64,000 nucleotides of DNA from CAYOUV01 sp964407265 (GTDB lineage Bacteria; Chloroflexota; Anaerolineae; Anaerolineales; Villigracilaceae): positions 55,987 through 119,986 of the forward strand of contig CAYOUV010000002.1 in NCBI GenBank assembly GCA_964407265.1, in the 5' to 3' direction. The position numbers and the translations under genes were made by a program. The notes under the pieces were generated by a model. That model saw nothing but the letters and a program-made list of their open reading frames with translations. It made no database searches and was not told the origin of the DNA. Below, one piece after another: positions 17,649 through 24,936 of this stretch; the first letter of the stretch is position 1, and each line of letters begins with the position of its first letter.

Positions 17649-17670
17649 TTTTGCTATGCTGGTAACAATG
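17649..17670 (+). promoter_or_regulatory. Possible extended -10 for the second surface-protein operon
   Basis: TGC-TATGCT (-10 at 17655-17660) lies seven bases before an ATG at 17668 that is in frame with surface protein B. Starting there would add 45 basic residues before the membrane anchor. The strong AAGGAGG before ATG 17803 argues for the downstream start. No good -35 is seen. Confidence 0.3.
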
Positions 17671-17802
17671 CAGACACGACGCGTGTATCGAAAATTTGTG
17701 CGAAGCAACGATGGACGCGGCTGGCAGGTTATTTGGGTCGAAGCGCCGCAGGTGCTGCCCGAGGAGCCAGTTGCGCGTGCCATGCATGCCAAGGAGGATG
17801 CT

Positions 17803-19848
17803 ATGAAAAACCGTTTTTCTCTGAGAGGATGCCTTGTGGGTAGCTTGCTGATTATCGTTTTGCTGGCAGCAGGCGGCTGGTGGTTCCTGCGTTCCCGGTA
17901 CCCGAGCGTGAACGCCCCGCCTTCGTCACCAGTCCAGGTATTTCTGCTGACCCCCTCCAGCGGTGACGAGGTAAATGCCGGGGATTTTGTCCCGGTGAAT
18001 CTGCAAGCGGCCGCGCCGGAACCGATCGTCAGCGCCGAGTTATTCGTGGACGGGAAATCCCTGGGGGTGGTGAACGACTCGCCGGAGAGTGCCTCCTGGT
18101 CCTGGCAGGCCTGGCCGACAGGTGTTCATACCCTGTCCGCACGCGCCAGCGCTGCCGACGGGCAGGTCGGGCAGTCGCAAACTGTGATCGTCAACGTCCT
18201 GGTTGGGAGTGGGGAGATGCAGGTCCCGGCGGGACCAGGTCAGACGCTGGATCAGGTTGGAGCGGACTTTGGTGTGCCCCCGGACCAGATGGCGGACGCC
18301 AATCCGCAAATCAACCCGACGGATCCCTTGAAAGCCGGTCAACCGGTGCAGGTCCCGACCGGGGGTGGAGCAGGAAACGGTCCAGGAGCCGGAGGAGGAC
18401 CCGCTCAACCTGCGGGCGGCGAAAATCCCGGCGGCGGGTCAGAACCAATCCTGATCCACTGGCAATTCACACCGACCGAACCGGTGGACAAGTCTTACTG
18501 CTATACCTCCTCCGGCGACGGCAACTGGGAAAAGATGCCCAAAGAGCCCTTTCAATTCTTTTTCGGTAAAGGGCCGACCAAATATCAGGCTTACGCCAAG
18601 GTGCTGACCCCCGATCAGCCCACCATCCAGGTGCAGTGCTGGGGTTGGTTGGGAGATTTACTCAAATTCCTGGGGGAAGGTGAGACCAAGATCGATCCGC
18701 TGAAGCCGCAAGATCAGGTGGTATTGACAGGCGCAGGTTTCCAGCTAAGCGGGTTTCCGGATTTACCACCAGTAAAAACACTCGGCGGCGGTTTGCCGAC
18801 CGTCCCATCGCCCTATGCGCTGCGCGAACCGCTCAATACCGCTGATTGCGCCAAACATTATGGCAACGTGTTGGCGGGCTTCGTTTGTGACGGGTTGCTG
18901 AACGCGCAGGTGCAACAGTATCGGGTCCTCGAGTGGGAATGGAAGCCGGCGACCTGCTGGCCCACTGTTTCCAAATGTTGGTGGGTCAATGATATCAAGG
19001 GTTACCACGTCTATGAAATCGACCCTGTCACGCAAGCCCAGAAACTTCTCAAAGAAATCTCCGATCCCAACCAAAAAGTAGCTGCCGTGCCGCTACCCTG
19101 GGGTTACCGCTGTTATGCGGTTCAGGCATTCGCCGACGATCCCGACAACCCCGGTCAGCAAGTGGCTTCGGGATTATCCAGTTACTGTCCCGGCCAGCCG
19201 CCGCAGCCACAGAAGACGGTGCTTACGCCAACCAAATGGTTGACGACCGGCGGCCAGTGGATCCAGTCCGGCGATTGTGACACCTATGGCTTGTCGGATA
19301 CCTATGTGGTCAAGAACCAGAATACTGGCTTCGGTAACCAGCCGGGAGAAGTCCTGGTCGGCAGTTACATCGTGGATGACAATGACGCCGATTGTTTCCG
19401 GCAGGGAGATTATTCCGGGGCAGTGGAATTCGGCAAGCCAGCCCTGCCGGAAGGTGCGGTGGTTCAAAAGGCGCTGTTGAAGTTTTCTCAGGCCTTTACC
19501 GAATATAAAGCCAGCGGCGTGGCCACCAATTACACGCTCTTGTGTGTCAGCGCGGTCAGCAAAGGCAAGCAAGATTGGACCGGTTTGGGCAGCTCAATCC
19601 ACTTCTATAACGATGATGTCCTGCTATCGCCGACTTACAAAAGCCCGATCACTTCGCTGTCGGGCTGGGATAAGACGCCTGAGGTGGACGTCACCAGCAC
19701 CGTCAACAACTGGATCCAGCATTCCGATCAAAACCACGGCTTTATCTTGAGCCCGGCTGAGGCCCTTCATCCGGCGACGGATGGCTCCGGCAGTTGTTTA
19801 TCAGGAGTCGGCAATTTTCAGCTGGAAATCTACTACTTCGTCCCCTAG
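17803..19848 (+). CDS. Membrane-anchored Ig/LysM/DNRLRE-like surface protein B
   Basis: A 681-residue paralogue of the protein at 11382. It has the same N-terminal anchor (MKNRFSLRGCLVGSLLIIV), Ig-like domain (about 40-135), LysM-like segment (PGQTLDQVGADFGVPPDQM) and Gly/Pro linker. The Cys/Trp-rich domain (WQFTPTEPVDKSYCY, later CWGWLGDLLKFLGEGET) and the C-terminal DNRLRE-like domain (VDVTSTVNNWIQHSDQNHGF) are also shared. The Fn3-like domain of copy A is absent, giving a protein about 145 residues shorter. AAGGAGG lies five bases before ATG 17803. A partner lipoprotein begins 18 bases after its stop. A cell-surface adhesive or glycan-binding role is inferred from LysM and Ig folds only. 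Confidence 0.8.
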   Translation: MKNRFSLRGCLVGSLLIIVLLAAGGWWFLRSRYPSVNAPPSSPVQVFLLTPSSGDEVNAGDFVPVNLQAAAPEPIVSAELFVDGKSLGVVNDSPESASWSWQAWPTGVHTLSARASAADGQVGQSQTVIVNVLVGSGEMQVPAGPGQTLDQVGADFGVPPDQMADANPQINPTDPLKAGQPVQVPTGGGAGNGPGAGGGPAQPAGGENPGGGSEPILIHWQFTPTEPVDKSYCYTSSGDGNWEKMPKEPFQFFFGKGPTKYQAYAKVLTPDQPTIQVQCWGWLGDLLKFLGEGETKIDPLKPQDQVVLTGAGFQLSGFPDLPPVKTLGGGLPTVPSPYALREPLNTADCAKHYGNVLAGFVCDGLLNAQVQQYRVLEWEWKPATCWPTVSKCWWVNDIKGYHVYEIDPVTQAQKLLKEISDPNQKVAAVPLPWGYRCYAVQAFADDPDNPGQQVASGLSSYCPGQPPQPQKTVLTPTKWLTTGGQWIQSGDCDTYGLSDTYVVKNQNTGFGNQPGEVLVGSYIVDDNDADCFRQGDYSGAVEFGKPALPEGAVVQKALLKFSQAFTEYKASGVATNYTLLCVSAVSKGKQDWTGLGSSIHFYNDDVLLSPTYKSPITSLSGWDKTPEVDVTSTVNNWIQHSDQNHGFILSPAEALHPATDGSGSCLSGVGNFQLEIYYFVP

Positions 19849-19866
19849 AACTAGCGGAGGTATGTC

Positions 19867-20802
19867 ATGAAAGCAATGCGAAATTTGGCTTATAGTATAT
19901 TGGCGGTTTTCTTGATCACAGCCTGTGGTCCAGTTGCCCGTGGCGCGGATCAAAATACGTCCGGTGTGCGCGCCTGGTTCGATGCGCCTTTACCCAACAC
20001 GGTATTCTTCCCGCCCAGTCCCTGCCAGATCGTGGCGCACGGCGCGGCGCCGGATGGCATCGCAATGTTCGAATTGATGGTCAATGGCGCCGCAGCCGTG
20101 TCCATCCCCAGCCCGGATACGCAAAATTCGCTGGTAACTCTGTCACAGGATTGTGGAGTGTCCGAGCCGGGAGAATATACGCTGCAGCTGCGTGCGCAGG
20201 ATAAAAGTGGGAATTGGAGCGGATACGCGGAGACGAATCTGATCATTGCAGGAGCCGAGACGCCGCCTCCCGCGACCGAGCCGCCGGCGACCGAACCCCC
20301 GCTGCCGACTCCCAGCCCGACGCCTGCTCCAGCGAGCGGCGTCTCGATCGAGAGCGTCTCGACCAACCTGGTCTACCTCGGTCGCGGAGACTGCGGACCG
20401 CTGTCGGTGGCCATCACCGCCCGTGCCAATGCACCCAAGAATATCAAGGTGGTGGTGTTGTTCTATCGCTTCCAGAACGGCAATTCCTCCAGCGATTTCC
20501 AGAGCATGGCCATGAATCCCCTCGGCGGGGACCAGTATATGGTGACCCTCAACCCGACTTCCCTGCTGGGTGGCTCGGTACCCTTCGACCTGGGTACCCT
20601 GCAGTACCAGGTCGTGGTCCAGCAGGAGGACGGCGATACATCCCTGCGTACTGCCGTCATGGCGGACATTGCCCTGAAGGCTTGCGGCAGTGTCAGCGCT
20701 GCCTGCTCCTCCTACAACGACGCCAGTTCCTGCCGGGCCGCTGGTTGTAAATGGGTCAGCATCCCGGCCCTCGTCCCGACTTATGAATGCCAGAACCCCT
20801 AG
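19867..20802 (+). CDS. Lipoprotein with two beta domains, partner of surface protein B
   Basis: A 311-residue protein with lipobox LITAC (Cys about residue 21). The Ig-like domain (about 35-130, again beginning AWFDAPLPNT), Pro/Thr linker and second beta domain (IKVVVLFYRF) align with the lipoprotein at 13887. It differs in carrying a C-terminal Cys-rich tail (CSSYNDASSCRAAGCKW and a last Cys), resembling a short plexin/PSI-type disulfide module. The gene lies 18 bases downstream of surface protein B with a CGGAGG-type ribosome site before the ATG, so both are one operon, closed by the hairpin at 20865-20896. Function unknown. Confidence 0.82.
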   Translation: MKAMRNLAYSILAVFLITACGPVARGADQNTSGVRAWFDAPLPNTVFFPPSPCQIVAHGAAPDGIAMFELMVNGAAAVSIPSPDTQNSLVTLSQDCGVSEPGEYTLQLRAQDKSGNWSGYAETNLIIAGAETPPPATEPPATEPPLPTPSPTPAPASGVSIESVSTNLVYLGRGDCGPLSVAITARANAPKNIKVVVLFYRFQNGNSSSDFQSMAMNPLGGDQYMVTLNPTSLLGGSVPFDLGTLQYQVVVQQEDGDTSLRTAVMADIALKACGSVSAACSSYNDASSCRAAGCKWVSIPALVPTYECQNP

Positions 20803-20864
20803 GAGCGCTGCCTGGATGTATGCGCAAGTCGGTCTGAGCGCTTGCTAATGTTCTCGATGCGTAC

Positions 20865-20908
20865 GGTGCGGGCTGTGTGAATTTGCAGTCCGCACCGGGC
20901 GTTTCTCT
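20865..20908 (+). terminator. Intrinsic terminator
   Basis: An 11-bp stem with one G-U pair (GGTGCGGGCTG at 20865-20875 with 20886-20896) and a 10-base loop, followed by GGGCGTTTCTCTT. It lies about 60 bases after the second lipoprotein. Confidence 0.65.
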
Positions 20909-20985
20909 TACACCTATCGTGTGAAGCTTGGTTCACGAACAGGTATTGCCATGCTCAAAAATACTTGAAGCTTTTGAAGGTAAGC

Positions 20986-21582
20986 ATGAACAATAAGCTT
21001 GGAATTTTAACGATCCTGGTTAGTGGTGCGCTGGTCTGGGCCAGCGAATATTTTGGGTTGCCCCGGCTGGGATCAATTGCTCTCATATTGTTCGGACTAT
21101 GGGTGGCTGCCAATGGAGTGGGAGTGGCCCTCAAAGGCCAGGCGGAGCTTGTCAACCCGGAGCGCAGCCGTTATGAATTCTTATCAGGCGTCCCAGCAGG
21201 ATTGTGGAGCGCAATTTTCATCACGGTGGGCCTTGCGTTGATTGTCTTTGGTGGAATGGATTTGTTTTCCCCTGGTAGGGCTGAGAGATTCTTGTCTCAG
21301 GCCCTTAATTCGCCGTCAGGCACCGGGGTGCTGGTGGGTGTGATCGGTTTGATGGTGGCTGCCAATGGTGTGATCAGTCTCTTGTCTGGCAGTGCGGCTG
21401 CAACCGGGAAGGCTGGCCGCCTGGAGGAATTTGAATTTCGAGCTTCCGGGGTCTGGCACGTGCTGGTCGGGACACTGATGATATCCCTGGCGATGGCACT
21501 GATCCTGGTTCCCGGCCTGCTCAAGGCGGTCTTTGATCTTATCGTGGCGGGAATTAAAAGCTGGATTCTGAGCCGGTTGTAG
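20986..21582 (+). CDS. Small integral membrane protein with internal duplication
   Basis: A 198-residue protein with about four to five hydrophobic helices. The two halves look duplicated. A first unit has GLWVAANGVGVALKG, then a soluble stretch, then GLALIVFGGMDLF; a second has GLMVAANGVISLLSG, then a soluble stretch, then AMALILVPGLL. I do not recognise a named family. ATG 20986 is preferred because GAAGG lies five bases upstream; an in-frame TTG at 20965 is weaker. The gene is isolated between the surface-protein operon and a convergent acyltransferase. Confidence 0.65.
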   Translation: MNNKLGILTILVSGALVWASEYFGLPRLGSIALILFGLWVAANGVGVALKGQAELVNPERSRYEFLSGVPAGLWSAIFITVGLALIVFGGMDLFSPGRAERFLSQALNSPSGTGVLVGVIGLMVAANGVISLLSGSAAATGKAGRLEEFEFRASGVWHVLVGTLMISLAMALILVPGLLKAVFDLIVAGIKSWILSRL

Positions 21583-21594
21583 GCTGACCACAGA

Positions 21595-22263
21595 CTATCC
21601 GCGTAATTGCAGCAGCTCGATCAACTTTGGATGCCCGGCGTACACCCCGCGATACTTTTCCGGTAGCATGGCCGCGATACGGCACATAATTTCATCTGTA
21701 TAATCCTGCAAGACCTGGTTGTGATTTTCTCGGGGCAGGGGCGGGAGGCTGAAGGCTTTTCCGGCAGTTACCGTGACGTGTGATCGGCGCAGGCGCCTCA
21801 TATTGCCAAAGATGATCCGGTCCTCGGTGCCCGCCAGGGCAACGGGGATGATCGGGTAACCGAGTTTGGTGGCCAGGTAGCTCACCCCCGGTTTGCCTTC
21901 GATCAATGAGCCGACGCGGCTGCGTGTTCCTTCCGGCGCGACGACCAGGACATTGCCCTCTTTCATCAGCGCGATGATCTTGCGCAGGGCTTTCAGATCG
22001 GGGTTGAACCGGTCGATAAAAATAAAATTGAAATATCGACCCACCCAGCGTGTGAGCAAATGGTCCTCCCACTTCTCGGCCACCATGACGTACATGTCCC
22101 AGCGGTCGAGGACGTAAAATGCCAGGGCCGCGTCCAGGATGCCGAGGTGGTTGGTGGCGATCAAAAAACTGCCGTCGCTGGGAATGTTTTCCAAACCAGT
22201 CACTTCAACTTTAACGGCCAGCCAGATAATTGACCTGATGACAAAACGAATGAGGTTGCGCAT
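21595..22263 (-). CDS. plsC: 1-acyl-sn-glycerol-3-phosphate acyltransferase (PlsC family)
   Basis: A 222-residue acyltransferase of phospholipid synthesis that adds the second acyl chain to lysophosphatidic acid. Motif I NHLGILD (the Hx4D catalytic pair) is near residue 38, motif III APEGTRSR near 115, and motif IV VPVALAG near 142. The N-terminal hydrophobic stretch (FVIRSIIWLAVKV) fits a monotopic membrane protein. There is no Shine-Dalgarno site; TAAAAT ends six bases before the ATG, suggesting a leaderless transcript. It converges on the duplicated membrane protein with only 12 bases between stops. Function is confident; exact acyl acceptor is inferred. Confidence 0.88.
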   Translation of the reverse strand: MRNLIRFVIRSIIWLAVKVEVTGLENIPSDGSFLIATNHLGILDAALAFYVLDRWDMYVMVAEKWEDHLLTRWVGRYFNFIFIDRFNPDLKALRKIIALMKEGNVLVVAPEGTRSRVGSLIEGKPGVSYLATKLGYPIIPVALAGTEDRIIFGNMRRLRRSHVTVTAGKAFSLPPLPRENHNQVLQDYTDEIMCRIAAMLPEKYRGVYAGHPKLIELLQLRG

Positions 22264-22269
22264 GGGTTT

Positions 22270-22275
22270 ATTTTA
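22270..22275 (-). promoter_or_regulatory. -10 element 6 bases before ATG (leaderless)
   Basis: On the minus strand TAAAAT at 22270-22275 is followed by AAACCC and then the plsC ATG. Confidence 0.45.
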
Positions 22276-22379
22276 CAACCTTTTAGAATTACACATATGC
22301 GATTTTAGGCCAGCTTTTAAAGGTAATACGATTATTGGATAGTAGAAGTTCCAAAACCCGGATTTTGCCGGCAGTTAAT

Positions 22380-22402
22380 TTAGTTGGTTGTCAACCAACT
22401 AA
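22380..22402. promoter_or_regulatory. 23-bp palindrome, operator or hairpin
   Basis: TTAGTTGGTT and its exact complement AACCAACTAA are separated by GTC. A nearby GCTATTTTTA could make it a weak plus-strand terminator, but no plus-strand gene precedes it. The TAGTTG..CAACTA symmetry is of the sort bound by MarR-type dimers. Its purpose is not known. Confidence 0.35.
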
Positions 22403-22448
22403 GCTATTTTTACATGAATTTGCTTTAGGGTCTTGGGGATTTTAAATA

Positions 22449-22476
22449 ATAGACCCGCCAATCGGCGGGTCTATTT
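22449..22476 (-). terminator. Intrinsic terminator after the PilZ gene
   Basis: A perfect 11-bp stem (ATAGACCCGCC at 22449-22459 with 22464-22474) around AATC. On the minus strand it is followed by TATTTAAAATCC and lies 10 bases past the PilZ stop. Confidence 0.75.
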
Positions 22477-22485
22477 GCGCCTGGC

Positions 22486-22851
22486 TTAGAAAAGATTCTG
22501 ACTCTTTTCCTTTGATCCATATTTTTCCATGATGAGCTTGAAAATTCCAGCATCTTCGGCTGAGATCTTGGTGATCTCGAAGCCGACGTTGAAAACCGTC
22601 GGTTCAAGTTGATCCCGCTGGCGCCATTTGCTGCGCGCCGTAAATGCCATGGTGGTTTTGTTGGCAACTTCTGCTGTCAGGTCCATGCGAAGCCGGAAAT
22701 CTTTTTCGATTTCGAGTTCTTTTTGGCAGTCCAGCTTAAACCCGTCAGAACTGATATCGGATAAATAGCCAACCACGTCATGGCTTTTGTCGTCCAAAAC
22801 GCGCATATAGTACCCGAATTCTCTCCGTTTATTCTTTCGCTGTTCTGTCAT
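22486..22851 (-). CDS. PilZ domain protein (putative c-di-GMP receptor)
   Basis: A 121-residue single-domain protein. The c-di-GMP signature of PilZ is visible as the N-terminal Arg-rich RKNKRREF followed about 25 residues later by the DISSDGF form of the D/NxSxxG motif. A beta-barrel-like remainder and a C-terminal helix follow. I start at ATG 22851, with AAGGAG six bases upstream, rather than 19 codons earlier. It would act as a cytoplasmic c-di-GMP effector; no partner is adjacent. It is monocistronic with its own terminator. Confidence 0.82.
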   Translation of the reverse strand: MTEQRKNKRREFGYYMRVLDDKSHDVVGYLSDISSDGFKLDCQKELEIEKDFRLRMDLTAEVANKTTMAFTARSKWRQRDQLEPTVFNVGFEITKISAEDAGIFKLIMEKYGSKEKSQNLF

Positions 22852-22916
22852 CCTGGACTCCTTCCTGTAATTAATAGTATAGAGCAAGACGGGGTTGGAA
22901 TCAACCACCTTAATGA

Positions 22917-22947
22917 TTAAAAAAACATCCCAGGAATCGGGATGTTT
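22917..22947 (-). terminator. Intrinsic terminator after the thiolase gene
   Basis: AAACATCCC (22923-22931) pairs with GGGATGTTT (22939-22947) around a 7-base loop. On the minus strand the hairpin runs into TTTTTTTAAT. It lies about 25 bases past the thiolase stop. Confidence 0.8.
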
Positions 22948-22972
22948 AAGCGTGCGGGATTGTGCTGACGCC

Positions 22973-24127
22973 CTAGCTGGTTTTCAGGATATGCGTGACG
23001 ATCGTCGCACCGGAGCCGCCGATATTTTGCGCCATGCCGATTTTCGCGCCGTCGACCTGGGTTTCCCCGCACTCGCCGCGCAATTGCTGCACCACTTCGA
23101 CGATTTGGTACATGCCCGTCGCGCCCACCGGGTGCCCGCGGGCTTTCAATCCACCGCGGGTACAGATCGGGATGCTGCCGGTTGGCGTGATCGCACCCTC
23201 CAGGCCCAATCGTGGAGCTTTTCCGCGCTCGGCGTAACCGCAGGCCTCCAGCGAAAGCGCTGTCATGATCGAGAAGGCATCATGCAGTTCGAAGACGTCG
23301 ATCTGCTTGGGTTCGAGCCCGGCTTGTTCATAAGCCCGTTTGGCCGATTTGTAAGCGGCTGTCAGGAATAATGGTTCGGGGCGGTCATGGATGGCCAGCG
23401 TGTCGGTCGCGACTGCGGATCCGGCGACTGCGACCACAGAGCGCCCAACCTGCCCGACCTCGTCCAGGGGGACGATGTATGCCGCGGCTGCACCGTCCCC
23501 GATGGGCGAAGCGTCTAGTAAGTTGATCGGTGAAGCAACCATGTGCGCCCGGTTGAACTCGTCCTGGGTGATGGCGAATTGCAGGCGGGCGAAGGGATTG
23601 TGCAGCGCGTTGGTATGGGCGTTGATCGAAAAGGGGGCAAAATCGGCGTGTTTCCAGCCGTACTCGTGCATGTAGCGGCGCATGATCAGCGCGTTCAGAC
23701 CGACGAATGAGACCCCCTGCTCGGCTTCATAGTCGGCATCGGCGGCGGTGGCCAGCGCGGAAGTGATGTCGTGCGGATGGATGTCGGTCATCTTTTCGAT
23801 GCCGACCGCGATGGCTGAATCCAATTCCCCCGAGGCGACCGCGATCAGAGCCGACCGAAAGGCCGCTGCCCCGGAAGCACAGGCGGCTTCTATTTTGACA
23901 GCTTCGCTGGTTAGCATGCCGACCCAATCGGCGATGTAGGTGCCCAGGTTGTTCTGGTGGTCGACAATGCCCGAGAGCATGTTGCCTATGAATAATCCCT
24001 CGGCTGATTCGCGTCCGGCATCCTGCAGGGTTGCGAAGATGGCTTCTCCCGCCAGGTCGCGCAGGGATTTGTCCCAGTGTTCATCGATTTTGGTTTGTCC
24101 GATGCCGAGGATGGCTACTTGACGCAT
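22973..24127 (-). CDS. Thiolase-like acetyl-CoA acetyltransferase (SCP2/archaeal type)
   Basis: A 384-residue thiolase-fold protein. The nucleophilic Cys is in EAACASGAAAF (about residue 83); the second active-site His is in ELHDAFS, and the GHPVGATG motif near residue 340 supplies the last catalytic His. A C-terminal catalytic Cys, present in classical degradative thiolases, is replaced by GGSGA, as in the SCP2-like and archaeal HMG-CoA-type enzymes. Those usually pair with a DUF35 zinc/OB-fold protein; none is adjacent here. Start ATG 24127 has AGAGGA eight bases upstream. The reaction is a Claisen condensation or thiolysis of acyl-CoA; substrate unknown. Confidence 0.85.
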   Translation of the reverse strand: MRQVAILGIGQTKIDEHWDKSLRDLAGEAIFATLQDAGRESAEGLFIGNMLSGIVDHQNNLGTYIADWVGMLTSEAVKIEAACASGAAAFRSALIAVASGELDSAIAVGIEKMTDIHPHDITSALATAADADYEAEQGVSFVGLNALIMRRYMHEYGWKHADFAPFSINAHTNALHNPFARLQFAITQDEFNRAHMVASPINLLDASPIGDGAAAAYIVPLDEVGQVGRSVVAVAGSAVATDTLAIHDRPEPLFLTAAYKSAKRAYEQAGLEPKQIDVFELHDAFSIMTALSLEACGYAERGKAPRLGLEGAITPTGSIPICTRGGLKARGHPVGATGMYQIVEVVQQLRGECGETQVDGAKIGMAQNIGGSGATIVTHILKTS

Positions 24128-24315
24128 GAATATTCCTCTATCCTATTGCGCGGTGTGGCGTGGAATTTGTCCGAAATCTATTAGTTAGGCGGCCTGGATT
24201 GTATCGCTGTTTGACAATATTGGTGGGCTGCCTCCCCAATTGTACTCCAATGCACGATCAGGCTGGATAGCACGAATTCATCTTGAAAGCCCGGTGCTTT
24301 TCGCGCCGAGGATGA

Positions 24316-24344
24316 TTGACAAGGGCTGTGGCAATCGCTAAGAT
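24316..24344 (+). promoter_or_regulatory. Sigma-70-type promoter of the HExxH gene
   Basis: TTGACA (24316-24321), a 17-base spacer and TAAGAT (24339-24344). The start codon is 26 bases after the -10. Confidence 0.75.
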
Positions 24345-24370
24345 ACTTATGTAGACAGGAGAACTCCAAA

Positions 24371-24886
24371 ATGGATGCGCAAACACAGGCCTGGTTCGAT
24401 CAAGTACTTCAGAACCTGTCCCATGCGGGAGCAGATGGACAGGCGATGGCCGCTTACCTGCACCGGCGCAGGGTGGGCTTTGGTTTCAGGCAGCAGGACA
24501 CGGGCGCGATGTGGCGTCCCTTCAATCGCATTTATCTCAATTTCCCGCAGTACTCGCTTCAGACCAGCCCGAACGACTCCTACATGTTGAGTCTGATTGC
24601 GCATGAAGCCCGCCATTTGCAGCAGGGCCTGTTGACGGCTTTTTCGGTGTATGGCGAGCTGGATGCCTGGAAGCTGGGTTTTCGTGTCTATAAGGACCTG
24701 GGTGGCAGCTTTCCAAATCCGGCCTTCCAGGCCATTCTGGATTTACCCCTGTCCGGCTCGCGGTCGGTGCTCAGGCAGGCAGTCGTTCTGATGAAGGAAT
24801 TCTCACCGGTATACCAAGCGGAAAAATTACCGCTCTATCCACTGACGCGTGAGGCCTGGTACTGGCTGACGCGCCAGGAGATGTAA
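24371..24886 (+). CDS. Small HExxH (zincin-like) protein, unknown
   Basis: A 171-residue soluble protein with HEARH at residues 78-82 inside a helix-like LIAHEARHLQQG. A Glu about 14 residues later (YGELDAW) could be the third zinc ligand, as in gluzincins. The rest is helical and Trp/Tyr-rich, with no signal peptide. A metallopeptidase or metal-binding role is therefore possible but rests on this motif alone. CAGGAG lies nine bases before the ATG and a consensus promoter 26 bases before. It is followed by a strong bidirectional terminator shared with the convergent M24 peptidase gene. Confidence 0.65.
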   Translation: MDAQTQAWFDQVLQNLSHAGADGQAMAAYLHRRRVGFGFRQQDTGAMWRPFNRIYLNFPQYSLQTSPNDSYMLSLIAHEARHLQQGLLTAFSVYGELDAWKLGFRVYKDLGGSFPNPAFQAILDLPLSGSRSVLRQAVVLMKEFSPVYQAEKLPLYPLTREAWYWLTRQEM

Positions 24887-24895
24887 TACAGAAAA

Positions 24896-24934
24896 GTTGA
24901 GCATTCTGGGTCATTCCAGAATGCTCAACGTATT
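24896..24934. terminator. Bidirectional intrinsic terminator
   Basis: A perfect 14-bp stem (GTTGAGCATTCTGG at 24896-24909 with 24916-24929) with a GTCATT loop, flanked by AAAA on the left and TATTAT on the right. It separates two convergent genes. Confidence 0.85.
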
Positions 24935-24936
24935 AT

